A stretch of DNA of 7,508 nt from Cyclobacteriaceae bacterium. Its GTDB lineage: Bacteria; Bacteroidota; Bacteroidia; Cytophagales; Cyclobacteriaceae. Where the stretch lies: the NCBI GenBank assembly GCA_025455445.1, contig JALOMN010000190.1:1-7508 (forward strand), given 5' to 3'. This document shows, piece by piece, positions 1 through 5,642 of this stretch. The notes beneath the pieces are model-generated. The model was not told the origin of the DNA and ran no database searches. It was given only the letters and a program-made list of their open reading frames with translations. The stretch's first letter is position 1. Each line of letters begins with the position of its first letter. The position numbers and the translations under genes were made by a program.

Positions 1-180
1 GAGATCGCCTTCCAGTGTAAACAGGTTTGCAGAATTTTTAAGTTTGCCCTGGATGGATTTTGTGTTGCGCGCCACCACCAATACTTCAGCACCGAGTTCT
101 AGAAACTCGCGCGTGATAGCCAAACCAATTCCTTTGGTGCCTCCGGTGATTAAGGCTTTTTTTCCTTGTAGTGTCCACAT
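1..180 (-). CDS. SDR family oxidoreductase, tropinone-reductase-like (partial, N-terminal 60 codons)
   Basis: This is the N-terminal part of a short-chain dehydrogenase/reductase, a cytoplasmic NAD(P)-dependent oxidoreductase; the rest lies beyond the left edge. The visible 60 residues begin MWTLQGKKALITGGTKGIG and contain the Rossmann-fold cofactor motif TGGTKGIG (about residues 12-19), which matches the family's TGxxxGIG. The second beta strand ends in VVARN (residues 35-39); an Arg there usually means NADP(H) preference. The W-x-L-x-GK start and TGGTKGIG resemble tropinone-reductase-like SDRs, but the catalytic Ser-Tyr-Lys lies outside the window, so the substrate cannot be named. The ATG at 180 is well placed for the fold. 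It lies 13 bases after the stop of the permease gene, so it is probably the last visible gene of the minus-strand operon. Confidence 0.9.
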   Translation of the reverse strand, partial: MWTLQGKKALITGGTKGIGLAITREFLELGAEVLVVARNTKSIQGKLKNSANLFTLEGDL

Positions 181-193
181 AATATCAATTAAA

Positions 194-1867
194 TCAAATT
201 TTTATTTGCATCCAACTTGTATTCCTGTATTGCTTCACCAGCCAGTAGATTAATAAAAACTGAAAAGGAACCACAAGGATCAAAGGCCAGGTGAATTTGG
301 TTAGCCAATAGTGAATCAATCCTGGAATAGCCATACAAAACATAGTAAATATTCCACGGGCTATATTTCCAGACTCGGTCTTGGCATTGGACGGTACAGA
401 AAGGGGTAAGTACTTGTCTGCAAGGGAAGCAATAACCATCGTGATCAAAGCATTATTAATGAAACCAATCAGGATATCATCGATCGAAGAAACTCCCCAG
501 ATAAAAAGGATGATGATACTTATTAATAAATAGATGGGAACGATGAGTTTAATAAAGACCGCTTTCACCTTACCTAGTAAAAGTTCTCCGGGTTTTTGTA
601 ACGGGGCAGACAAGTAGATCCAACTTGCTTTGAAGTCATCACTAAAAGCAACTTCCCGCAAGGCCACCTGCACCACCATGACGGGTATATAGAGGAGAAC
701 TAAATTTAAATAGGTGGTCGGTAGTTCTGCCCACGCGGTGGCGAGATCTTTCTTGGAATTAAAAATGAAAAGGAAACTAAGTACAATCATAAATCCAAAG
801 GAAGGGTAGATTTTCAACTTCAACTTATGGTCGCGACCAAGCATTTTATAGACAAAAGAAAATGATCCTTTTTCAAAATTCGATGCAGTTACCCAGGTGG
901 CTATTTTATCAACATTGAAAATGGATTTCGAACTATCCTTTATCTCCACACTTTTTTCATTTCTTTCACTACCCGTAGCGTTCATGCTCAGCAGTTTCCT
1001 ATTATAAAATGGAGTGAGCCATCGATTGGTAGCGTAGATGGCGATCAGAGGCGTTGCGGTCGATAGAAGTATAAACACTAGGTGAGGTGTATCCAACTGA
1101 AGCTTCAGCATGGTTTCCATCGATCCACTGATCCAAATCGGTGGAAATAAATAGCTCCACCAGTGAATTTCAAAGACATAATTTTCATAATCGAAACGGC
1201 CAAGTAGACGGGGCAAGATTTGATAACCACCCATCAGGACAACCGCCATAATGATTTGAAAATAGTTGATGATCGTTTTTACTTTCTGCTCATTGGCAAA
1301 CCGCATGATGAGCAGATAGATGGCGTTGGTCAATATTACAGCTATTGCGACAGCAAGAATAATGGCCAACAGAGTTGGGAGCAATAGAAGGAGGCCATAC
1401 TTATAGAGGAGTGCAACGCAAGGCAATATGGAAAGACTGATGGCGAGTTGTCCCAGGTAAATTAGTATATGAGTTACCCGTGCTACATAAAGCGTTTTGC
1501 TATCCACCGGCCGTGGCAGGATAATCGTGTTATCACTGGTATCCAATAAGATTGATGAAAAATCGGTGACTAGGGTGACAGCCATCATTACCATGAGGTA
1601 ACTGAAAAATAAGGTGACACCAAGCATGAATGGCGAGGCCATGATGCCAAGTGCAATAAAGCCACTAAATATGGTGTAAATGACTAACATGAAGAGAAAG
1701 GCGAAGTTGCTATCGTCATTCTGTTTTTTTCTGTAAACAGCCGTCTGCCTTCGGTTGTCCATCTTTATTTTGATCGATAGAATTGATCTGAGCTGGCCAT
1801 AGTCAACCCCGGCCAACAAAAACAACGGCCGTAACAGATCCAGGAAAGTGAGGATGAATTTTTCCAA
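194..1867 (-). CDS. ABC transporter permease-type membrane protein, 12 predicted helices
   Basis: This 557-residue integral membrane protein is the probable membrane partner of the ABC ATPase encoded just upstream. About twelve hydrophobic segments are visible, near residues 55-78, 80-101, 131-152, 157-188, 197-217, 262-282, 355-371, 383-401, 436-458, 464-482, 505-522 and 526-545. A hydrophilic loop at about 283-352 splits it into two halves of six, and each half has a similar loop motif (LPRPVDSKTLYVAR at 117-130; LSAPLQKPGELLLGK at 419-433). The N-terminus, before the first helix, holds a basic stretch ending KMDNRR (35-40). The start is TTG at 1867: an in-frame stop lies only four codons upstream, and the next ATG (residue 36) would remove the conserved N-terminal stretch. 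No Shine-Dalgarno sequence is seen; translation may be coupled to the ATPase, which ends two bases earlier. Its size and layout suggest both permease halves are fused in one chain. The substrate is unknown, and it is not recognisable as GldF or GldG. Confidence 0.85.
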   Translation of the reverse strand: MEKFILTFLDLLRPLFLLAGVDYGQLRSILSIKIKMDNRRQTAVYRKKQNDDSNFAFLFMLVIYTIFSGFIALGIMASPFMLGVTLFFSYLMVMMAVTLVTDFSSILLDTSDNTIILPRPVDSKTLYVARVTHILIYLGQLAISLSILPCVALLYKYGLLLLLPTLLAIILAVAIAVILTNAIYLLIMRFANEQKVKTIINYFQIIMAVVLMGGYQILPRLLGRFDYENYVFEIHWWSYLFPPIWISGSMETMLKLQLDTPHLVFILLSTATPLIAIYATNRWLTPFYNRKLLSMNATGSERNEKSVEIKDSSKSIFNVDKIATWVTASNFEKGSFSFVYKMLGRDHKLKLKIYPSFGFMIVLSFLFIFNSKKDLATAWAELPTTYLNLVLLYIPVMVVQVALREVAFSDDFKASWIYLSAPLQKPGELLLGKVKAVFIKLIVPIYLLISIIILFIWGVSSIDDILIGFINNALITMVIASLADKYLPLSVPSNAKTESGNIARGIFTMFCMAIPGLIHYWLTKFTWPLILVVPFQFLLIYWLVKQYRNTSWMQIKI

Positions 1868-1869
1868 GC

Positions 1870-2649
1870 TTAGTTGTTAAGGATGTCGATGAATTCGCCT
1901 GCCACGGATTGATGTTCGTGGTTTCCGGTAAGTTCGGTGAATATTTTTTCCAGCGAACTATTATTGGATTGTGCGTTCAATTCGGTGAACGTACCGTTGG
2001 CGATCATTTCACCTTTGTTTATTACGATGATGCGATCCGATATTTTTTCTACGACATCCATGATGTGCGAACTGTAGAAAATGGTTTTGCCGTCTCGCTT
2101 TAATTGCGTGAGAATTTCCTTTACCAGAATCACCGCGTTGGCATCCAGTCCGGAGAGTGGCTCATCCAAAAACAGTATCGATGGGTTATGCATCATGCCG
2201 GCAATCAACAGTACTTTTTGTTTCATACCTTTTGAGAACGTGGTCATGCGGGCATCATCATAGTCGGCCAGACTAAAAATGCGAAGTAATTCTTTTGCCT
2301 TTTTTTCGATTTGGCTAGTCTCCATTTTATAAAGTTGACCGATAAAGTGAAGGTATTCCAGTGGGGTAAGCGCATCGTAGAGCGCTGCGTTTTCGGGTAT
2401 ATAGCCAATCCTCTTTTTTACTTCAATGGGCTCTTTGCGCACATCAAAACCTAATACGCTGGCCGTCCCTTCAAATTCAGGAATGATTCCCGTAAGGATT
2501 TTTATCGTAGTACTTTTGCCGGCTCCGTTGGGGCCAATGTATCCAATAATTTCTCCGGCATGAATCGTAAGATTAATATCTTTTAAAACCGGCACTTCGT
2601 ACTTCTTGGAAAGATGTTGCGTGGCGATTACGATGGGATGTTCATTCAT
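1870..2649 (-). CDS. ABC transporter ATP-binding protein
   Basis: This cytoplasmic 259-residue ATPase powers the membrane protein encoded directly downstream. All nucleotide-binding motifs are visible: Walker A GPNGAGKST (39-47), a Q-loop region IGYIPEN (81-87) in which Glu stands at the usual Gln position, as is common in this subfamily, the signature FSKGMKQKV (138-146) as a variant of LSGGQ, Walker B ILFLDEP (158-164), the D-loop SGLD (166-169) and the switch His195 in FYSSH. This is the CcmA/NatA-like class that pairs with ABC-2-type exporters. About 45 extra residues after the core (from 215) hold no motif I recognise. The ATG at 2649 follows the stop of the preceding small gene by four bases, and the gene ends two bases before the permease start, so the three are co-transcribed. 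It is probably an active ATPase; the transported substrate cannot be told. Confidence 0.96.
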   Translation of the reverse strand: MNEHPIVIATQHLSKKYEVPVLKDINLTIHAGEIIGYIGPNGAGKSTTIKILTGIIPEFEGTASVLGFDVRKEPIEVKKRIGYIPENAALYDALTPLEYLHFIGQLYKMETSQIEKKAKELLRIFSLADYDDARMTTFSKGMKQKVLLIAGMMHNPSILFLDEPLSGLDANAVILVKEILTQLKRDGKTIFYSSHIMDVVEKISDRIIVINKGEMIANGTFTELNAQSNNSSLEKIFTELTGNHEHQSVAGEFIDILNN

Positions 2650-2653
2650 GATG

Positions 2654-2872
2654 TTAGGCTTCTTTCTTTGTCACCAACAGGTACCAATTCTTTTCCAGGG
2701 CGAGATAACCCTGCTCGTAGCAAAAATGATAAATCGCTCCTTCTTTCGTAACATATTGACTGGTAAAATAATTGAAATCGAACCCTTTCTCTGTAAGCTT
2801 CTCGCGACTTATACGTGTTTTGCCCTGCGGATTTAATTCCAATAATATGCGTCTGTTTAACTGATGCGGCAT
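2654..2872 (-). CDS. Surviving C-terminal ORF of the zinc-ribbon family protein (72 aa)
   Basis: This intact open frame could still be translated as a 72-residue protein. It begins MPHQLNRRILLELNPQGKTR and ends in WYLLVTKKEA. A TTG at 2884 would add four residues, and an in-frame stop three codons before that rules out any longer start. The sequence has the compact aromatic pattern of the family's C-terminal domain (GFDFNYFTSQY at about 31-41, YHFCYEQGYLALE at about 48-60), so the frame is genuinely coding in origin. It stops four bases before the ATPase ATG, a spacing that could couple their translation. Either it is a remnant kept open by chance or by its role upstream of the ATPase, or it is a shortened functional protein without the zinc ribbon. 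The function of the domain is not known to me. Confidence 0.55.
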   Translation of the reverse strand: MPHQLNRRILLELNPQGKTRISREKLTEKGFDFNYFTSQYVTKEGAIYHFCYEQGYLALEKNWYLLVTKKEA

Positions 2873-2943
2873 TGGTCTGAGCAAAATTTCTTATCAGCCC
2901 GGCCAATAATTTTTTCGCCACATTCCAAACATTTTTTTTCCAT
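2654..2943 (-). pseudogene. Broken zinc-ribbon protein gene (DUF2116-like Zn ribbon plus C-terminal domain in different frames)
   Basis: The two ends of one known type of small Bacteroidota protein are present in different frames. From ATG 2943, 28 codons read MEKKCLECGEKIIGRADKKF then CSDQCRIS and a stop at 2857. They carry two cysteine pairs, C5-x2-C8 and C21-x3-C25, a typical zinc ribbon. The C-terminal domain follows in a frame reached by a -1 shift, from about LNRRILLELNP (near 2860) to the stop at 2654, with the family's GFDFNYFT, TKEGAIYHFCYEQGYL and WYLLV segments. As I recall the family, full-length members have about 115-120 residues, with roughly 24 residues between the CR of the ribbon and the NRRIL of the C-terminal part. 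Here only eight bases separate these points. An internal deletion of about 65 bases that breaks the frame explains this best. The size is an estimate from memory, not from an alignment. Sequencing error alone cannot explain the missing segment. Confidence 0.72.
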
Positions 2944-2987
2944 GCACCTACGATTTTTTGGTTTACCTGAAAACTTGCATTCAAAAA

Positions 2988-3032
2988 GTTTTAAAAACCC
3001 TCAATTTGAGCTGAAAATAAAGTTTTTAAAAC
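2988..3032. repeat. 11-bp inverted repeat in the divergent intergenic region
   Basis: GTTTTAAAAAC at 2988-2998 is the exact reverse complement of GTTTTTAAAAC at 3022-3032, with 23 bases between. Each arm is itself almost palindromic. It lies in AT-rich DNA between the divergent zinc-ribbon/ABC operon and ssb. It is not followed by a T-run typical of a terminator on either strand. It could be a pair of protein-binding sites, or chance in AT-rich sequence. Confidence 0.4.
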
Positions 3033-3054
3033 CGTTTATAAACGTTTACAAACG
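3022..3054. promoter_or_regulatory. Tandem phased palindromes, candidate operator array
   Basis: Three near-palindromic units follow one another: GTTTTTAAAAC (3022-3032), the perfect palindrome CGTTTATAAACG (3033-3044) and CGTTTACAAACG (3043-3054), which shares its first two bases with the one before. Their centres are about 10-11 bases apart, one helical turn, so bound proteins would sit on the same face. The junction also forms the perfect palindrome TAAACGTTTA (3039-3048), with the central AACGTT common in LacI-family operators. The array lies about 50 bases upstream of the ssb promoter box and about 80 bases upstream of the divergent zinc-ribbon ATG, so it could act on either. The regulator is unknown, and AT-richness raises the chance of coincidence. 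Confidence 0.4.
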
Positions 3055-3106
3055 AATATAACCGAAAGTAATTGAATAACATACGACTATCGCTTTTCTC
3101 ACCCCA

Positions 3107-3114
3107 CACCTTTG
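3107..3114 (+). promoter_or_regulatory. Probable ssb promoter, Bacteroidota -7 box
   Basis: CACCTTTG matches the Bacteroidota -7 consensus TAnnTTTG except for the first base, and is followed by TA as often seen in this phylum. No good TTG-type -33 element is visible at the usual 19-21-base spacing, which weakens the call. Transcription would start near 3118-3121 and give a leader of about 67-70 bases before the ssb ATG. Confidence 0.45.
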
Positions 3115-3187
3115 TATCGTCAATCGGCCACTAACCCGATGACAAGGTTTCGAAAAAATAAATGTTTAACAATTAACCAATACAATT

Positions 3188-3526
3188 ATGAAAAGTGTAA
3201 GAAACAGCGTGCAGTTAATCGGTCGTTTAGGTAAAGACCCTGAAGTGAAAACTTTTGGAAAGAGCCAGAAGGCATCTTTTTCAATCGCCACATCCGACAC
3301 GTACAAAAACGCAAAAGGCGAGAAGGTGGAAGACACCCAATGGCACAATGTAGTAGTATGGGGAAAACTCGCTGAGATAGCAGGTCAGTATCTAAAAAAA
3401 GGCGCAGAGGTAGCGCTGGAAGGTAAGCTGGTGCACCGCGTGTTCGAAACAGACAAGGGCGAGAAGCGCTACATTACCGAAATCAATGTAAATGATTTTG
3501 CTATGCTGGGCGGAAAGCAGAAGTAA
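3188..3526 (+). CDS. ssb: Single-stranded DNA-binding protein without acidic C-terminal tip
   Basis: This 112-residue OB-fold protein binds single-stranded DNA in replication, repair or recombination. The SSB pattern is clear: an N-terminal NSVQLIGRLGKDPEVK (6-21), KASFSIATSD (28-37), the tryptophan-bearing core DTQWHNVVVWGKLAE with W52 and W58, LKKGAEVALEGKL (69-81) and a final strand RYITEINVNDFAML (94-107). It ends in GGKQK right after the OB fold. The usual disordered tail and acidic tip (DDDLPF-like), through which SSB recruits partner proteins, are absent, and no frame after the stop supplies them. The chromosomal replication SSB in this phylum normally has that tail, so this may be a second, specialised SSB, but only a genome-wide search could show it. 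It stands alone between its own promoter region and a terminator. Confidence 0.95.
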   Translation: MKSVRNSVQLIGRLGKDPEVKTFGKSQKASFSIATSDTYKNAKGEKVEDTQWHNVVVWGKLAEIAGQYLKKGAEVALEGKLVHRVFETDKGEKRYITEINVNDFAMLGGKQK

Positions 3527-3547
3527 TCCGTTCTTCAACTCAAATGG

Positions 3548-3576
3548 AAAGGCTGCCTGAAAGGGTGGCCTTTTTT
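3548..3576 (+). terminator. Intrinsic terminator after ssb
   Basis: A ten-base-pair stem pairs 3548-3557 (AAAGGCTGCC) with 3564-3573 (GGTGGCCTTT); two pairs are G-T wobbles. The loop is the six bases TGAAAG. The stem runs into a T-tract of six (3571-3576), followed by G and more Ts. It starts 22 bases after the ssb stop and should separate ssb from the downstream operon. Confidence 0.88.
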
Positions 3577-3582
3577 GTTTTG
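3575..3582 (+). promoter_or_regulatory. Possible upstream promoter of the BatA-family operon
   Basis: TTGTTTTG matches TAnnTTTG in all but the second conserved base and is followed by TACCGTCAAT. This is nearly the same sequence that follows the ssb promoter box (TTTGTATCGTCAAT at 3111-3124, TTTGTACCGTCAAT at 3579-3592, one difference in 14). Each box sits 74-77 bases before its gene's ATG. It overlaps the T-tract of the ssb terminator, so its TTTTG could simply be part of that tract. Confidence 0.3.
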
Positions 3583-3645
3583 TACCGTCAATATAAGGCC
3601 CGGAACCTGCCTGTAATTTCCCCGTTCAATTAGCCACTGATTGCT

Positions 3646-3653
3646 TATTTTTG
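3646..3653 (+). promoter_or_regulatory. Probable promoter of the BatA-family operon, Bacteroidota -7 box
   Basis: TATTTTTG is an exact match to the Bacteroidota -7 consensus TAnnTTTG. The -33 region is weak: only TTCAA near 3625-3629 is at a suitable distance. With the usual spacing, transcription would begin at about 3657-3660, at the ATG of the BatA-family gene (3659), so the mRNA could be leaderless or almost so. Confidence 0.5.
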
Positions 3654-3658
3654 TGCTG

Positions 3659-5629
3659 ATGAGTTTTAACTATCCGATGTTCTTGTGGGCGCTTTCGGCC
3701 CTGGCAATACCAATCATCATCCATCTTTTCAATTTCAGAAAAACCATCCGCGTTTATTTCTCCAATGTGAAGTTCCTTAAGCAGGTAAAGCAGGAAACTA
3801 CTCAGAAGCGAAAACTCAAGCAATATCTTGTGCTGGCGTCCAGGTTGTTATTCATCTTTTTCCTGGTGATGGCTTTTGCACAACCTTTTATGCCTGCGGC
3901 TGAGCAACTCACTTCACAGCGTAACATTCATATCTATCTCGATAATTCATTCAGTATGTCGGTGCCGGTAGATGAAAAGGTGAGAGCGCTGGATGCAGCT
4001 GTCAGCTATGTAAATGAAATTGTGCAATTGTTTCCACCCGAAACGCGCTATAAACTGCTCACCAATGATTTTGCACCTTATTCAAATTCCTATAAAACCG
4101 GTGCGGAGATAACCGATCTTATTTCACAAATCAGGTTATCACCTGTTAGTCGCACATTCAATGAAGTAATAAAGAGAATAGAGGAGCCGGGCACTTTATT
4201 TTGGATTTCAGATTTTCAAAAATCAACTCTTGGTGCTGAGTTTTTTTCAGATTCCAGCTGGCAGTTTCGGTTAGTGCCCTTGCCATACGAGAAATTATCC
4301 AATGTATTTGTTGACTCTGTGTTTTTAGAAAACCCATATGTAATTGGTGGTGAGAAAAACACGTTACACGTGAGGCTGCGCAATGACGGAACCCGAACCA
4401 TTGAGGGTCTTGTAACCAAACTCACTATCAACGGCATGCAGGCAGCTACTGCCACGGTTTCGCTGCAGGCAAATAGCGCAGCAGAAACAACCTTCGACAT
4501 AGCAGGTAATTTAAAGGGTTATAATGAAGCAGAGGTAAGCTTCAGCGATTTTCCGGTAAGCTTTGATAACCAGTTTTACTTTACACTTAACTATTCCGGC
4601 AAACTGCGGGTGATTGAGATTAAGCCCGACAGCAAGATTACGTATGTAGCGAAAGTCTATGGAAACCAGCAGCTTTTTGATTTTAAATCTTATGCGGCCT
4701 CCAATATTGATTATGGAATTTTAGAACAAGCCGATTTGGTAGTAGTGAATGGGTTAAATCGTATTGAGTCTTCGCTGAATGCTGCTTTGCTGAATTATCG
4801 CAATAAGTATGGTAGCTTACTGATTATAAGTGGTGACCAACCAGACATTGACTCGTACAGGAAATTGGCAGGTACGAATGTGCTGAAGCGAGTAGATAAA
4901 TTGGAGATGGTGGAGTTGGATCGTCCTGATTTTCAAAATCCGTTTTTTGAAAATGTATTTGAAGAACGTTCCACGGCATTGGCTATGCCAAGGGCAATAA
5001 AATTGATTGATTGGGGAAACGATCGGTCTGCCATTCTGCGATTTAAAAACGGACAGCCATTTCTATCGAGGTTTGGCAATACTTTTCTGTTAGCTTCTCC
5101 ATTAGAAAAGGAAGTTACCGATTTCTATAACAATGCGTTGTTTGTGCCCGTAATGTATCGGATTGCAGCCAGTGGCAAAAGGGTAGAGCGCAAACCTTAT
5201 CATTCGTTGCTAACTTCATTACTTACTGTACCTACCGATAGCTTGTATGGTGAAGAACCAGCCAAATTGATCGGTGCCAATGAACTGGTGCCGGCACAAA
5301 GAAGAATGGGTGATCATTTGCTGATTGAAGTGCCCCGTTTTTCTGTATCACCCGGCTTTTACAAAGTTACCCACAAGCGCGATACACTGGATGTGATTGC
5401 TTTCAACCTGGATAAAAAGGAATCTGTTTTAGATCAATTTACCGGTGAAGAAGTAAAAACTGCCCTGGGTGGCGGTAATCATATTTCTATTTTTGAAGCA
5501 ACTGACTTACAGACTTTCAGCAACGAAATAAAAGAGAGATATTTGGGTACGCCTTTGTGGAAATATGCCCTTATTCTGGCGCTTTTTTTCCTGCTGGCAG
5601 AAGTGCTTTTGATCCGATTTTTAAAATGA
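3659..5629 (+). CDS. BatA/VWA-domain membrane protein
   Basis: This 656-residue inner-membrane protein begins with the BatA (aerotolerance regulator N-terminal) domain: MSFNYPMFLWALSALAIPII forms a first helix, followed by IHLFNFRKTIRVYFSNVKFL, and a second helix at about 56-76 ends in FAQPF. A von Willebrand A-like domain follows (about 88-190) with an intact-looking metal site DNSFS (D95, S97, S99) and WISD (D185). Next comes an Ig/CARDB-like stretch (about 215-310), then an alpha/beta region with VVVNGLNRI and LLIISGDQPD (about 328-400) that resembles the amidotransferase-like domain of such proteins. A last helix (about 636-655) anchors the C-terminus. The start at 3659 fits the family; an upstream in-frame TTG at 3641 would precede the promoter box. 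It differs from classical BatA (about 330 residues) in its long C-terminal half and lack of MoxR, BatB or BatD neighbours here. The cellular role is unproven. The stop lies 13 bases before the next gene. Confidence 0.88.
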   Translation: MSFNYPMFLWALSALAIPIIIHLFNFRKTIRVYFSNVKFLKQVKQETTQKRKLKQYLVLASRLLFIFFLVMAFAQPFMPAAEQLTSQRNIHIYLDNSFSMSVPVDEKVRALDAAVSYVNEIVQLFPPETRYKLLTNDFAPYSNSYKTGAEITDLISQIRLSPVSRTFNEVIKRIEEPGTLFWISDFQKSTLGAEFFSDSSWQFRLVPLPYEKLSNVFVDSVFLENPYVIGGEKNTLHVRLRNDGTRTIEGLVTKLTINGMQAATATVSLQANSAAETTFDIAGNLKGYNEAEVSFSDFPVSFDNQFYFTLNYSGKLRVIEIKPDSKITYVAKVYGNQQLFDFKSYAASNIDYGILEQADLVVVNGLNRIESSLNAALLNYRNKYGSLLIISGDQPDIDSYRKLAGTNVLKRVDKLEMVELDRPDFQNPFFENVFEERSTALAMPRAIKLIDWGNDRSAILRFKNGQPFLSRFGNTFLLASPLEKEVTDFYNNALFVPVMYRIAASGKRVERKPYHSLLTSLLTVPTDSLYGEEPAKLIGANELVPAQRRMGDHLLIEVPRFSVSPGFYKVTHKRDTLDVIAFNLDKKESVLDQFTGEEVKTALGGGNHISIFEATDLQTFSNEIKERYLGTPLWKYALILALFFLLAEVLLIRFLK

Positions 5630-5642
5630 TCACCCTAGCTAC

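Noticed and set aside
44..253. 69-codon plus-strand open frame at the left edge
   Set aside because: It is the complement of the SDR gene start and the permease end, with no recognisable protein pattern.
194..2649. GldA/GldFG gliding-motility transporter
   Set aside because: Gliding systems use two membrane proteins, GldF and GldG. Here one 557-residue, 12-helix permease-type protein with a different layout follows the ATPase.
2857..2890. Programmed -1 ribosomal frameshift joining the zinc ribbon to the C-terminal domain
   Set aside because: The frames differ by -1, but AAG AAA TTT TGC is not a proper in-frame slippery heptamer, a shift there would lose the second cysteine pair, and the expected middle segment would still be missing.
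2646..2984. A 112-codon open frame on the minus strand across the zinc-ribbon region
   Set aside because: Its translation has no family-like pattern, while the overlapping frames carry the zinc ribbon and the conserved aromatic C-terminal domain. It also overlaps the ATPase start.
2986..3032. Intrinsic terminator formed by the 11-bp inverted repeat
   Set aside because: The arms are AT-only apart from one G-C pair at each end, the loop is long (23 bases) and no T-tract follows. No gene on either strand ends nearby.
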